The translations under genes were made by a program, and so were the position numbers. Below the pieces are notes generated by a model. It was given only the letters and a program-made list of their open reading frames with translations, did no database searches and was not told the origin of the DNA. Below are positions 28,827 through 37,904 of a stretch of 64,000 bases of DNA, piece after piece. The DNA comes from Campylobacter pinnipediorum subsp. pinnipediorum (GTDB lineage Bacteria > Campylobacterota > Campylobacteria > Campylobacterales > Campylobacteraceae): positions 1,178,001 through 1,242,000 of the forward strand of contig NZ_CP012546.1 in NCBI RefSeq assembly GCF_002021925.1, read 5' to 3'. Each line of letters starts with the position of its first letter. The first letter of the stretch is position 1.

Positions 28827-29396
28827 ATGCAAATTAACTCGTCTTTTTCAAACATTAATCAGCAAAATATAAATAAAACCAAGCAAAATGAAAATAAATT
28901 TGAAAATTTAGATACAACAATGAATGCAAAACAAATTTCAAATTCATATTTTTTACAATACTCTCAACAAATAGAGCAAACAAGTTCATCAAACATAAAT
29001 GCACAATCATCTATTTTTGGTATATCAAATATAAATATACCAGATAATTTAGCTGAAATTTTAAAAGATATGGATCTAGATAAAATTGGCTATAACGGCA
29101 AAAATATAACAGAATTATCAAAAGAAGAAGCAGATGAACTTGTAGGCGAAAATGGTTTTTTTGGAATATCACAAACATCAGAAAGAATAACAAATTTTAT
29201 AATAAATGGTGCTGGCGATGATGTAGAAAAATTAAGAGCTGGAAAAGAAGGAATGTTAAGGGGTTTTAAAGAAGCTGAAAAATTATGGGGTTCAAAACTT
29301 CCTGAAATTTCACAAAAAACAATTGAAAAATCAATACAAGAGATTGATAAAAAACTAGCTGTGCTTGGTGCCGATGTCTTAAATGTGTCAGCTTAA
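28827..29396 (+). CDS. Conserved hypothetical protein, Asn/Gln-rich N terminus
   Basis: I chose the ATG at 28827 (AAAGGA upstream), giving about 189 residues; the frame is open further upstream without a ribosome site. The N-terminal third is low-complexity and rich in Asn, Gln and Ser, with no signal peptide. The C-terminal part is well ordered: LSKEEADELVGENGFFGI, TNFIINGAGDDVEKL, GMLRGFKEAEKLWG and PEISQKTIEKS. I recall similar epsilonproteobacterial proteins carrying the label hydrogenase-4 component G, but nothing here supports a hydrogenase function. It is monocistronic, with a bidirectional hairpin at its stop. Confidence 0.75.
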   Translation: MQINSSFSNINQQNINKTKQNENKFENLDTTMNAKQISNSYFLQYSQQIEQTSSSNINAQSSIFGISNINIPDNLAEILKDMDLDKIGYNGKNITELSKEEADELVGENGFFGISQTSERITNFIINGAGDDVEKLRAGKEGMLRGFKEAEKLWGSKLPEISQKTIEKSIQEIDKKLAVLGADVLNVSA

Positions 29397-29433
29397 TAAA
29401 TTTTGTCCTAAATTTATTAGGACAAAATTTATT
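29395..29433. terminator. Bidirectional terminator covering two stop codons
   Basis: A perfect 17-bp stem (left arm 29395-29411, right arm 29417-29433; core TTTTGTCCTAA / TTAGGACAAAA) with a 5-base loop. It includes the last bases of the plus-strand gene ending at 29396 and of sppA ending at 29432. It serves both converging transcripts. Confidence 0.85.
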
Positions 29434-30295
29434 ATTTTATCTTTGGTGAAAAAATTAGACTTATAAAAGAATTAACGCCATCAGATGTTATTTTTTGTAT
29501 TATTTTTTCTATTTTTGGTGTCTCTTGCCAAATTGGCATATCAACATTTGATATATTTTCAAGCTCTTTTTTAGCATCAAAATAGCCACCAAGCTCATCT
29601 ATAAGGCCAAATTTTATAGCATCACCTGCTAAAAATACCCTTGCATTAGCCCATTCATTTATATTTTCTAATTTCAACTTTCTAGCCAAAGAAACATCGG
29701 TAGTAAAAAGCTCATATGATTTATCAACCAACTCTTGAATACTTTGTCTTTCAACATCATTCCACTCTCTAGTAAATGTTCCAGCCTCTTTAAACTCACC
29801 AGCCTTCACAACCTGCTCTTTTATGCCTATTTTACTAGCAAGTTCTGATATATTTGGAGCTTGCATTATAACACCTATCGAGCCTATAAAAGAGCCTGGA
29901 TTGGCTATTATTTTATCAGCATTAACACCAGCATAATAACTACCACTTGTCATGCTTCCAGCCGCATAAGAGACAACTTTCTTTTCAAGTTTTAGTTTTT
30001 TAACCTCCATAGCTATCTCAACACTAGGGCTTAAAGAACCACCCGGGCTATCTATATAAAGCAAAACACCTCTTATGTTTTTATCATTTCTTATATCTTC
30101 AAGCTTTTTAATGACCTCATCAGCATTAAAAATAGCACCTCTTATATCAACTTGTGCCAAATTTGGACTTTTTACATCAGCTTCTGGCGAAAAAACCAAA
30201 AACAAGATTAATAAAAAAATCAAAGCCTTAAAATAGTTATTTATAAACCTAAAAATAGCAATTATTGATAAAAAAATATTTTTTAAAAATTGCAT
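29432..30295 (-). CDS. sppA: Signal peptide peptidase SppA (short form)
   Basis: A membrane-anchored serine protease that degrades signal peptides left in the membrane. It has 287 residues. The N-terminal anchor is at about 20-42; the ClpP-like core has YIDSPGGSLSPS, the nucleophile Ser in AGSMTSGSYYAG, NPGSFIGSIGVIMQ and the candidate catalytic Lys in KAGEFKEAG. It is a single-domain form like that of Gram-positives. It overlaps the upstream deaminase by 13 bases. Confidence 0.93.
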   Translation of the reverse strand: MQFLKNIFLSIIAIFRFINNYFKALIFLLILFLVFSPEADVKSPNLAQVDIRGAIFNADEVIKKLEDIRNDKNIRGVLLYIDSPGGSLSPSVEIAMEVKKLKLEKKVVSYAAGSMTSGSYYAGVNADKIIANPGSFIGSIGVIMQAPNISELASKIGIKEQVVKAGEFKEAGTFTREWNDVERQSIQELVDKSYELFTTDVSLARKLKLENINEWANARVFLAGDAIKFGLIDELGGYFDAKKELENISNVDMPIWQETPKIEKIIQKITSDGVNSFISLIFSPKIK

Positions 30296-31491
30296 TCATC
30301 TCCTCCTATATAAAGTTTTTTTACATTTTTTGTATGCAAAAGCATCTGTGTTAAAAGTGAGCTTTTATCGCATTGTGGTGCTGTTAAAACCATAATATCA
30401 GAATTATACCCTTTTTTAAGCACTCCATTATTTAAAACTAAAGCATTAGCACCTCCAATAGTAGCAGCTTTAAATAACTTCTTGCAAAGCTCATTTAAAC
30501 TAAAATCACAATGGGTAAAAATAGCTGCCCTAATCTCATCAAACATATTTAAACTCAAATTAGAACTAAGACCATCTGTTCCTATATTTAAAGATATATC
30601 AGACTCAAATACACCTTTTAAATCAAGCCTCTTATCTCCAAGAAGTCTATTTGAACGAGGACAATGCGTTATACTATGATTCTTATCAAAATCTTTTAAA
30701 TTTGAAGCATAAACACAATGTGTAAAAAGAGTCTTTAATCCTTTGAAATTTGCAAAAAATTCATCAGGATTATACATAGGCTTTGGATTATCAACAAATT
30801 TTTTGAGATGATTTTCAAAATTTCCCTTACCCTCTTCAAGCCACTGTTTTTCGTATTTGCTCTCTAAAAAATGAGTAGATAAAACTAGCTTTTCTTTTTT
30901 TGCAAACTCTAATGATTTTTGTAAAAGCTTAGGATGAACTGAATAAGGCGAATGTATAGCCATTGCCGGTATAAATCTCTCGCTTTTATACTTTACGCTT
31001 TCGTTAAAACGCTTTAAAAATAAATCAAAACTTTGTTCACAATAAAGCTCATTTGAACCCAAAATTTCATTAAACATAACTACATTTAAAGGTGAGTTTG
31101 CCAAAGACTTAATATCGTTACCAAAACTTGATATCGCACCAACACTTGCTATTCCACTTTTTAGCATTGATTTTATAGCTTTTTCAATTACTTTTGGCGT
31201 TCCTTTTTTCACCAAAAAAGCTGAGTTTTTAACAATAGAACCAAGCCATACAATAAAATCACCATAAACCAAACTACTTTTATTTGCACTAAATTCCAAA
31301 TGAACATGTGTATTTACAAAAGCTGGAGCTATGATAGAGTTTTTCATATCAATCACTTCGGCATTATTATATTTTTTTATAATTGTATCAGCATCGCCCA
31401 TATCTATAATATGCTTTTGAAAAACAATAGCATGGTCTTTTAAAAAATTTAAATTTTCATCTATTAAGTACTTTGCTTTTAATATCTTCAT
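30283..31491 (-). CDS. mqnF: Aminofutalosine deaminase-type amidohydrolase
   Basis: A metal-dependent hydrolase of 402 residues. Metal and active-site motifs are HVHLEFSA, AIHSPYSVH, STHFLES, THCVYAS with HCPRSN, and IGTDGLSSN. In epsilonproteobacteria this family member is taken to deaminate 6-amino-6-deoxyfutalosine in the futalosine route to menaquinone. The match to that step is by family and phylum, not by a unique residue; another amidohydrolase substrate is possible. It is divergent from aroQ and in an operon with sppA. Confidence 0.82.
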   Translation of the reverse strand: MKILKAKYLIDENLNFLKDHAIVFQKHIIDMGDADTIIKKYNNAEVIDMKNSIIAPAFVNTHVHLEFSANKSSLVYGDFIVWLGSIVKNSAFLVKKGTPKVIEKAIKSMLKSGIASVGAISSFGNDIKSLANSPLNVVMFNEILGSNELYCEQSFDLFLKRFNESVKYKSERFIPAMAIHSPYSVHPKLLQKSLEFAKKEKLVLSTHFLESKYEKQWLEEGKGNFENHLKKFVDNPKPMYNPDEFFANFKGLKTLFTHCVYASNLKDFDKNHSITHCPRSNRLLGDKRLDLKGVFESDISLNIGTDGLSSNLSLNMFDEIRAAIFTHCDFSLNELCKKLFKAATIGGANALVLNNGVLKKGYNSDIMVLTAPQCDKSSLLTQMLLHTKNVKKLYIGGDECNF

Positions 31492-31542
31492 ATTTTACCC
31501 CTAAAAGTTGAGTATTGTAGCAAAAATTTAGAAATAAAAATG

Positions 31543-31548
31543 TATAAT
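31543..31548 (+). promoter_or_regulatory. -10 element for the aroQ-flagellar operon
   Basis: TATAAT with preceding TG (extended -10), 33 bp before the aroQ start, in the divergent gap with the deaminase gene. Confidence 0.55.
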
Positions 31549-31581
31549 CTAGTTACATTTTATCAATGAAAGGTTATAAAC

Positions 31582-32061
31582 GTGGATAAGAAATTTAAAA
31601 TAATGGTTATTCAAGGACCAAATATCAATATGCTAGGTGTTAGAGACCTAGGTATGTACGGAAGTATGAAGATGGAAGATATCCATTCTCAGATGAAAGT
31701 AGTTGCAGAACAATATGGAGCTGATATTGAGTTTTTCCAAAGCAATTTTGAAGGTGAATTGGTAGATAAAATACAAGAGTGCTTAGGTGAGGTTGATGGA
31801 ATCATAATAAACCCGGCTGCATATTCTCATACTTCAATAGCAATAAGAGATGCTATAAGTGCCGTTGGATTACCAACCATAGAAGTTCATATAAGCAACA
31901 TATATAGAAGAGAAGAGTTTAGAGAAAAAAGCTTGATAGCACCTGTATGTGCTGGTCATATTGCTGGTTTTGGACCTGTAGGATATCATTTAGCTATGAT
32001 AGGAATGTTACAAATTTTTGATCAAATCAAAGCATTAGAAGCAGCAAATCAAAATCAATGA
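31582..32061 (+). CDS. aroQ: 3-dehydroquinate dehydratase, type II
   Basis: The third step of the shikimate pathway. It has 159 residues. The family opening [21 protein letters not shown], the loop [24 protein letters not shown] and [14 protein letters not shown] are all present, with the catalytic Tyr and His. The start is GTG with AAAGG upstream. It overlaps the next gene by 4 bases (ATGA) and heads the long operon that runs into the flagellar genes. Confidence 0.96.
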   Translation: MDKKFKIMVIQGPNINMLGVRDLGMYGSMKMEDIHSQMKVVAEQYGADIEFFQSNFEGELVDKIQECLGEVDGIIINPAAYSHTSIAIRDAISAVGLPTIEVHISNIYRREEFREKSLIAPVCAGHIAGFGPVGYHLAMIGMLQIFDQIKALEAANQNQ

Positions 32062-33086
32062 AAAATTATATCCTAAGAGATGAAAATGCTGTATTTTTTG
32101 AATGTGGATACAGCTGTGATAATGAAATTTTTATCTGTATAGATGGGTATAAATTTTTTATCGCTGATGCAAGATATGCTATAGAAGCACAAGAGTTTGC
32201 AAAATCAGATGTTAATGTCATATGCACACAAACAAGTGTTATCAAAGAAGCTAGATTTTTATTAAGAAAACTTAAACCAAAAAATCTAGTTTTTGATCCA
32301 TTTGATTTTAGCTATGCTGATTTTAATAAACTCTCTTCATCTCTTGGGATTCATTTTATACAAAAACCAAATTTTTCAAAGTTAAAAAGAATTATTAAAA
32401 GCCAAGAAGAGATCCAAATCTTGCAACAAGCAGCAAAATTTGGAGAAAAATGTTTTGATGAATTTGCTGATTTTATTAGGAAAAATGGCGAAAATATGAG
32501 CGAAGAAGAGCTATTTTTTAATGCAAATTCGATTTTTCGCCAAAAAAATACACTAGGTCTAAGTTTTGAACCAATAGTCGCAATAAACGAAAATGCAGCA
32601 AAAGCACACGCCCTGCCAAGCAAAAAAAAGCTACAATATGGGGATTTGCTCTTAGTTGATGCAGGTGTTAGATACAAAAAATACTGTTCTGACAGAACAA
32701 GAACGGCTTGTTTTGATGAGAATTTTAACTTTTCAAAAGAGCAAAAATTTAAAAATCAAAAACAACAAGATGTATATGAGATAGTAAAACAAGCTCAAAT
32801 CAAAGCTATAAACATCATAAAACCGAGCATAAAAGCAAAAGAGATAGACTTAGCAGCTAGAAATTTCATAGCAAAAGCTGGTTATGAAAAAGAGTTTTTT
32901 CACTCAACCGGACACGGAGTTGGGATAGATATACATGAGTTTCCAAACATAAATAAAAGAAGCGAAACTATCATTCAAGAAGGTATGATTTTTAGTGTAG
33001 AACCTGGAATTTACATACAAAACGAATTTGGTGTTAGGATAGAAGATGTGGTTTTAGTAACCAAAGATGGGGCTTTGATTTTATGA
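32058..33086 (+). CDS. M24 family metallopeptidase (Xaa-Pro aminopeptidase/PepQ-like)
   Basis: A probable dinuclear-metal aminopeptidase or prolidase that releases residues next to proline in the cytoplasm. It has 342 residues. The N-terminal creatinase-like domain leads to the pita-bread fold with ligands in [19 protein letters not shown] (two Asp), [15 protein letters not shown] (His), [11 protein letters not shown] (Glu) and FGVRIEDVV (Glu). It overlaps aroQ and folK by 4 bases each. Confidence 0.9.
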   Translation: MKNYILRDENAVFFECGYSCDNEIFICIDGYKFFIADARYAIEAQEFAKSDVNVICTQTSVIKEARFLLRKLKPKNLVFDPFDFSYADFNKLSSSLGIHFIQKPNFSKLKRIIKSQEEIQILQQAAKFGEKCFDEFADFIRKNGENMSEEELFFNANSIFRQKNTLGLSFEPIVAINENAAKAHALPSKKKLQYGDLLLVDAGVRYKKYCSDRTRTACFDENFNFSKEQKFKNQKQQDVYEIVKQAQIKAINIIKPSIKAKEIDLAARNFIAKAGYEKEFFHSTGHGVGIDIHEFPNINKRSETIIQEGMIFSVEPGIYIQNEFGVRIEDVVLVTKDGALIL

Positions 33087-33559
33087 TAGCAGATGGAGCA
33101 AGGTCTATCACAAGCTCATCTTTTTTTCCAAAATATTTTGGATTTAAAAATAATTTTAAATTTAATACATTAATAGGAGTTGGTGGAAACATAGGAAATA
33201 CAAAAAAAATATTTGATAGATTTATAAGAGCATTAAAAAATGATAAAAGATTTCACATAGTTGAAACATCTCCAATACTTATAAATAAAGCATTTGGATA
33301 TATATATCAAGATGATTTTAGTAATGCTGTTATAAATTTACAAACTAGTGTAAGTCCATATAATTTATTAAAAATAATGCAAAATTATGAGAAAATTTTT
33401 AGGCGGACAAGAAGTTTTAAAAATGCACCAAGAACAATTGATTTGGATATATTATATTTTAGTAATAAGGTAAGAAAAACCTCAAAACTAACAATACCAC
33501 ATATCGGAGCAAATCAAAGACTTAGTGTTATAATTCCGCTTGGACTTATGAAAGCTTAA
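33083..33559 (+). CDS. folK: 2-amino-4-hydroxy-6-hydroxymethyldihydropteridine pyrophosphokinase
   Basis: Transfers pyrophosphate from ATP to the pterin before FolP acts. It has 158 residues. Signature residues are LIGVGGNIGNTKKIFDRF, FSNAVINLQTSVSPYNLL and RRTRSFKNAPRTIDLDILYF. It overlaps the peptidase by 4 bases and lies 15 bp before flhF. Its folate partner folP is 15 kb away in a different operon. Confidence 0.93.
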   Translation: MIADGARSITSSSFFPKYFGFKNNFKFNTLIGVGGNIGNTKKIFDRFIRALKNDKRFHIVETSPILINKAFGYIYQDDFSNAVINLQTSVSPYNLLKIMQNYEKIFRRTRSFKNAPRTIDLDILYFSNKVRKTSKLTIPHIGANQRLSVIIPLGLMKA

Positions 33560-33573
33560 AAAAAGGGACTTTA

Positions 33574-34905
33574 ATGGCAACCAAAATGTATTCGGTTACA
33601 GCAGAAAGTAGTATAGAGGCATTAAAAAAGGCAAGAGAACTTTATGGTGATAATGCTATTCATGTTACAACCAAACAAATACAGCCTAAAACTATCAACA
33701 AAAAGCCAATATTTGAAGTTGTTGTAAGTGTTGAAGAAACCGATGAAATAAAGCAAAAACCAAATCCTGTAGTATTAAATTATGAAAATGCATATTCTAA
33801 ATTCAACCAAAAACAAGAACCAGTAAAGCCAAAATTTAGCATAACAGAAGCAACAAAAGAGTCAGCAAAACAAAATAAATTAAATAGCGAAGATGTAATG
33901 CTTAGCATATCAAACATGGCAAAAGAGATAAGTGAAATAGCAAATATTCCAGCCATTGAACCCATCCAAAAAGAACAAAGCCAGACAAATAAAAAAATGG
34001 ATGAAGTGGCAAAACAAGTAAATATTTTAAGCGAAAAGGTAAATCTCATAACTGATATGTTTTGGGATGAAAGAGCAGTTAGTAGAAATCATCTAGCAAT
34101 TCCGCCCGAGTTTGCAACTATATACAAAGCAGCAAAAAGTAGTGGCATGAAAGAAGAGCATTTAGAGGCTATAATGCACACAACCTTAACTAATATGCCA
34201 ACAAGCATGAAAGCAAACCCAACAGCTGTAAAAAGATATTTTTACTCTTTACTTAGAAATATGCTTCCTTGTAGAAAAGAAAAAAAGCATTCAAAACAAA
34301 AAATTATGATGCTAGTTGGACCAACAGGAGTCGGCAAGACAACCACACTAGCAAAACTTGCTGCAAGATTTGCATATAGTAGTGAAAAAAGATACACAAC
34401 AGGCATAATAACACTTGATACATATAGAATAGGAGCTGTCGAACAGCTGTTTCAATATGCAAAAATGATGAAACTTCCAATTCTTGATGTTATTGAAATA
34501 GATGATTTTAAAGATGCTATAAGAAGACTAAATCATTGTGATATTATACTTATTGACACAACCGGAAACTCACAATATGACAAAGAAAAACTAGATAAGC
34601 TTGATAAGTTTTTAAGAGCAAGTGAAGCACAAATAGATGTAAGCTTGGTTCTTAGTGCTGGGTCAAAAGTAGATGATTTGATAGAAATTTATAATGGTTT
34701 TTCTTTTTTGGATATAGACACGCTAATCATAACAAAGTTTGATGAAACAAGAGTGTTTGGAAATGTATTTTCTTTGATATATGAGACAAATACGCCTGTT
34801 AGCTATTTTTGTGTTGGACAAGAGGTTCCCGATGATTTGATAGAAGCAAAAAGTGATTTTTTGGTTTCTTGTGTCTTAGAAGGTTTTAAAAAGGATGTTT
34901 TATGA
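33574..34905 (+). CDS. flhF: Flagellar biosynthesis GTPase FlhF
   Basis: An SRP-type GTPase that places the flagellum at the cell pole and, in Campylobacter, is needed for sigma-54-dependent flagellar expression. It has 443 residues. A basic, Lys/Gln-rich region (residues 40-150) precedes the NG domain. The G1 loop is VGPTGVGKTTTLAK, followed by DTYRIGAVEQL, IDTTGNSQYD and ITKFDETRVFG. It overlaps flhG by 4 bases. Confidence 0.96.
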   Translation: MATKMYSVTAESSIEALKKARELYGDNAIHVTTKQIQPKTINKKPIFEVVVSVEETDEIKQKPNPVVLNYENAYSKFNQKQEPVKPKFSITEATKESAKQNKLNSEDVMLSISNMAKEISEIANIPAIEPIQKEQSQTNKKMDEVAKQVNILSEKVNLITDMFWDERAVSRNHLAIPPEFATIYKAAKSSGMKEEHLEAIMHTTLTNMPTSMKANPTAVKRYFYSLLRNMLPCRKEKKHSKQKIMMLVGPTGVGKTTTLAKLAARFAYSSEKRYTTGIITLDTYRIGAVEQLFQYAKMMKLPILDVIEIDDFKDAIRRLNHCDIILIDTTGNSQYDKEKLDKLDKFLRASEAQIDVSLVLSAGSKVDDLIEIYNGFSFLDIDTLIITKFDETRVFGNVFSLIYETNTPVSYFCVGQEVPDDLIEAKSDFLVSCVLEGFKKDVL

Positions 34906-35771
34906 TAAATCAAGCACATAAGTTAAAAAACCTAGTTTCAAATGCTACAAATCAAACACAAAAAAGAACACATTTTATAGCCATAACAAGTGGCAAAGGC
35001 GGTGTTGGCAAAAGCACTATTAGTGCCAATATAGCAAATGTTTTAGCTACAAATGGATACAAGGTCGCACTTTTAGATGCTGATATAGGACTTGCTAATT
35101 TAGATGTTATCTTAAATGTAAAAATGGGTAAAAATTTATTAAACGTATTAAAAGGCGAATGCTCCTTAAAAGAGATACTAATAGAAGTTAAAAAAAATTT
35201 AATACTAATACCTGGCGAAAGCGGAGATGAGATATTAAAGTTTAATAATCAATTTTTATATGAGAGATTTTTAACTGAGGCAAATGAGCTTGATGAGCTT
35301 GATTTTATGATAATAGACACAGGTGCTGGCATAGGTGGAAGCACTCAGCTCTTTTTAGAAGCCGCTGATGAGGTTGTTGTTGTAACTATACCAGACCCAG
35401 CAGCGATAACTGATGCATATGCAGTTATAAAAATTTTATCAAAATTTAAAAGCAACCCTTTACTTCTTTTAAATATGGTAAAAAATGAAAACGAAGCTAC
35501 AAAGATATTTGAAAATATCAAAAAAGTAGCTGTAGCAAATATAAAAAATGAATTAGATCTTGAATTTATAGGTCATTTAAATGCTGATAAAATAATATCA
35601 AAAAGTATAAAACAAAGGACACTATTCAGCGATGATGCCCCATATAGTAATTCAACATCTGAGCTAAAAGATATTGTGTCAAAAATTTTATATAAACTGG
35701 AACGAAAAGTGCTTGTAAATGAAAACCACAGTTTTAGTGGATTTTTCAAACGATTGATAGAGCAATTTTAA
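34902..35771 (+). CDS. flhG: MinD-like ATPase FlhG (FleN)
   Basis: Controls flagellar number and works with FlhF; in Campylobacter it also helps place the division site. It has 289 residues. The deviant Walker A is SGKGGVGKSTIS, followed by LDADIGLANLDVIL and IIDTGAGIGG. The amphipathic tail (FSGFFKRLIEQF) would bind membrane. It overlaps flhF by 4 bases. Confidence 0.95.
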   Translation: MINQAHKLKNLVSNATNQTQKRTHFIAITSGKGGVGKSTISANIANVLATNGYKVALLDADIGLANLDVILNVKMGKNLLNVLKGECSLKEILIEVKKNLILIPGESGDEILKFNNQFLYERFLTEANELDELDFMIIDTGAGIGGSTQLFLEAADEVVVVTIPDPAAITDAYAVIKILSKFKSNPLLLLNMVKNENEATKIFENIKKVAVANIKNELDLEFIGHLNADKIISKSIKQRTLFSDDAPYSNSTSELKDIVSKILYKLERKVLVNENHSFSGFFKRLIEQF

Positions 35772-35780
35772 GGAATTATA

Positions 35781-36131
35781 GTGAGAGCGGAAAATTATAT
35801 AGCATTTTTTACTGTTTGTGGTTTTTTTACTGGAATAATATGGTCTTTTATAAAAGCACAAGAGGCTATTGATATGCTTGTATACACCGTCTTAATCACT
35901 TTTTTTTACTATCTTATTATACACATAATAATTATGAATTATGTTGACATAAAAACAACAATAAAGAAATTTTTTGATAAAGAAAAACATGAGGAAGTTG
36001 CTGATTATTTACTTAGTGAATTAGCGATAAGAGAAAAGCGAATAGAACATCTAATTGTCATGCAAGAGCCTGAGCCAAAGCAAAAAACAACAGGTAAAAC
36101 AAATGCAAGATCAAAAGCAAAAGCAGCCTAA
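35781..36131 (+). CDS. Small membrane protein between flhG and fliA
   Basis: A 116-residue protein with a GTG start and AAGGA seven bases upstream. Two membrane segments lie at about 6-25 and 33-53, followed by a charged cytoplasmic tail (KKFFDKEKHEEVADYLL, REKRIEHLI) and a basic C terminus. It has no known motif. A similar small gene sits at this position in C. jejuni (as I remember, Cj0062c). Its 3' end overlaps fliA by 29 bases. Location suggests a flagellar role, but none is proven by sequence. Confidence 0.8.
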   Translation: MRAENYIAFFTVCGFFTGIIWSFIKAQEAIDMLVYTVLITFFYYLIIHIIIMNYVDIKTTIKKFFDKEKHEEVADYLLSELAIREKRIEHLIVMQEPEPKQKTTGKTNARSKAKAA

Positions 36132-36807
36132 CCCTTATCAAAATGCTATAAAAAAAGAACAAGATGAGATTGTTTTATCATACATGCCTGCATTAAAAAC
36201 AATGGCATTTCGCTTAAAAGAGAGACTTCCAGCTAATATAGAAGTAAGTGAACTTATAAGCATAGGCGTGGAAGAGATGATAAAACTCAGCAGGAAATAT
36301 GATAAAACACAAAATGATTCTTTTTGGGGATACGCAAGAAAAAGAGTTTATGGCTCCATGCTTGATTATCTAAGAAGTCTTGATATAGTAAGTAGATCAA
36401 ACAGAAAACTCATCCGTCAAATAAATAAAGCCGTAGATGAGTATTTTAATAAATTTGAAGAAGAGCCTGATGATGAGTATCTAGCTAAAGTCTTAAATGA
36501 AGATATAGAAAAGATAAAAGATGCAAGAAATGCAAATATGGTAAGTTCTGTTTTATCGCTAGATGAGCAAATAGGTGCTTTAAGTAGTGAAAACACAGAA
36601 GAAACTGTCTCAAGAGATGACTTGATTCAAAAAATTGAAAATGTTTTAAATAACTTTACACAAAGAGAACAACTTATAATACAACTTTATTATTATGAAG
36701 AGCTAAGTTTAAAAGAAATAAGTGAAATTTTAGAAATAAGTGAAGGTAGAATTTCTCAAATTCACAAAAGACTCTTAACTAAAATAAGAGAACATTTGGA
36801 GGGTTAA
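36103..36807 (+). CDS. fliA: Flagellar sigma factor FliA (sigma-28)
   Basis: Directs transcription of late flagellar genes such as flaA. I chose the ATG at 36103 (AGG upstream), giving 234 residues, rather than the longer frame from 36055. Regions are visible: region 2 (ELISIGVEEMIKLSRKYDK, FWGYARKRVYGSMLDYLRSLD), region 3 (FEEEPDDEYLAKVL) and region 4 (LIIQLYYYEELSLKEISEILEISEGRISQIHKR). It ends next to the fliM start (1-base overlap). Confidence 0.95.
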   Translation: MQDQKQKQPNPYQNAIKKEQDEIVLSYMPALKTMAFRLKERLPANIEVSELISIGVEEMIKLSRKYDKTQNDSFWGYARKRVYGSMLDYLRSLDIVSRSNRKLIRQINKAVDEYFNKFEEEPDDEYLAKVLNEDIEKIKDARNANMVSSVLSLDEQIGALSSENTEETVSRDDLIQKIENVLNNFTQREQLIIQLYYYEELSLKEISEILEISEGRISQIHKRLLTKIREHLEG

Positions 36808-37904
36808 TGGCTGATATTTTAAGTCAAGAAGAGATAGATGCACTACTTGAAGTTGTTGATGGAGACACAGAGCCACATGAAATAGAGCACTCTAGTGACA
36901 ACAGTGAACAAAAACAGATCATTATATATGACTTTAAGCGTCCAAATCGTGTATCAAAAGAACAACTTCGTGCAATAAAGGGGATACACGATAAACTAGC
37001 CAGAAACCTAGCTTCTCAAATTTCTAGCGTTATGAGAAGCATAGTCGAAATAAGACTTCACAGTGTAGATCAGATGACTTATGGCGAGTTTTTAATGAGT
37101 CTTCCAAGCCCTACAAGCTTTAACGTGTTTTCAATAAAACCACTTGATGGAAATTGTATACTAGAGATAAACCCAAGCATTGCATTTCCTATGATAGATA
37201 GATTACTTGGTGGAAATGGCGAAAGTTTTGAAACTAACAGAGAACTAACCGAAATAGAGATAAACTTACTTGATGCTATACTAAGAATGATAATGCAAAG
37301 GCTAAAAGAGAGCTGGTCTATGATAACTGATATGTATCCAAATGTTGAGGCCAAGGAAAGTAGTCCAAATGTTGTTCAAATAGTATCTCAAAATGAAATT
37401 GTAATAATGGTGGTAATGGAGATAATAGTAGGAAACTCGAGTGGTATGATAAATATATGCTATCCTGTAATATATCTTGAGCCTATATTATCTCGCTTAG
37501 CAAATAGAGATATAATGCTTGGTGAAACAAGTGCTAAAAAAAGCAGAAATAAAGAACTAAAAACATTGATAGGAAGAGCTGAAATTTTATATGAAGCCAT
37601 ACTAGGAAAAACAGTAATTAGTGTAAATGAATTTCTTGATTTAAAAGAAGGAGATATATTAAGACTTGATAGAGGTGCTGACGATAAAGCTATAGTTGCT
37701 ATTGATAAAAAAGAGGTATTTTTAGCAGAAGTTGGGCTTTATAGGTTTAGAAAATCTATAAAAATAGAACAGTTAATAAGATCAGATAAAGATGAAATAA
37801 AAAATATACTAGAAAAATATGAAGAGGAAAGAAAAGCAAAACTTTTAGCATACGAGCAAGAAGAGAAACAAAGACAAGAGGAAGAAAAACACAATGATGA
37901 ATGA
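36807..37904 (+). CDS. fliM: Flagellar motor switch protein FliM
   Basis: A C-ring component that binds phospho-CheY and reverses the motor. It has 365 residues. The N-terminal CheY-binding peptide is ADILSQEEIDALLEVVD. The CheC-like middle domain includes EIRLHSVDQMTYGEFLMSLPSPTSF and MIDRLLGG. The SpoA-type C-terminal domain lies at about 255-330. It overlaps fliY by 11 bases. Confidence 0.96.
   Translation: MADILSQEEIDALLEVVDGDTEPHEIEHSSDNSEQKQIIIYDFKRPNRVSKEQLRAIKGIHDKLARNLASQISSVMRSIVEIRLHSVDQMTYGEFLMSLPSPTSFNVFSIKPLDGNCILEINPSIAFPMIDRLLGGNGESFETNRELTEIEINLLDAILRMIMQRLKESWSMITDMYPNVEAKESSPNVVQIVSQNEIVIMVVMEIIVGNSSGMINICYPVIYLEPILSRLANRDIMLGETSAKKSRNKELKTLIGRAEILYEAILGKTVISVNEFLDLKEGDILRLDRGADDKAIVAIDKKEVFLAEVGLYRFRKSIKIEQLIRSDKDEIKNILEKYEEERKAKLLAYEQEEKQRQEEEKHNDE

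Noticed and set aside
36055-36102. Earlier start for FliA
   Set aside because: It would add residues unlike sigma-28 and deepen the overlap with the previous gene; ATG 36103 has an AGG site.
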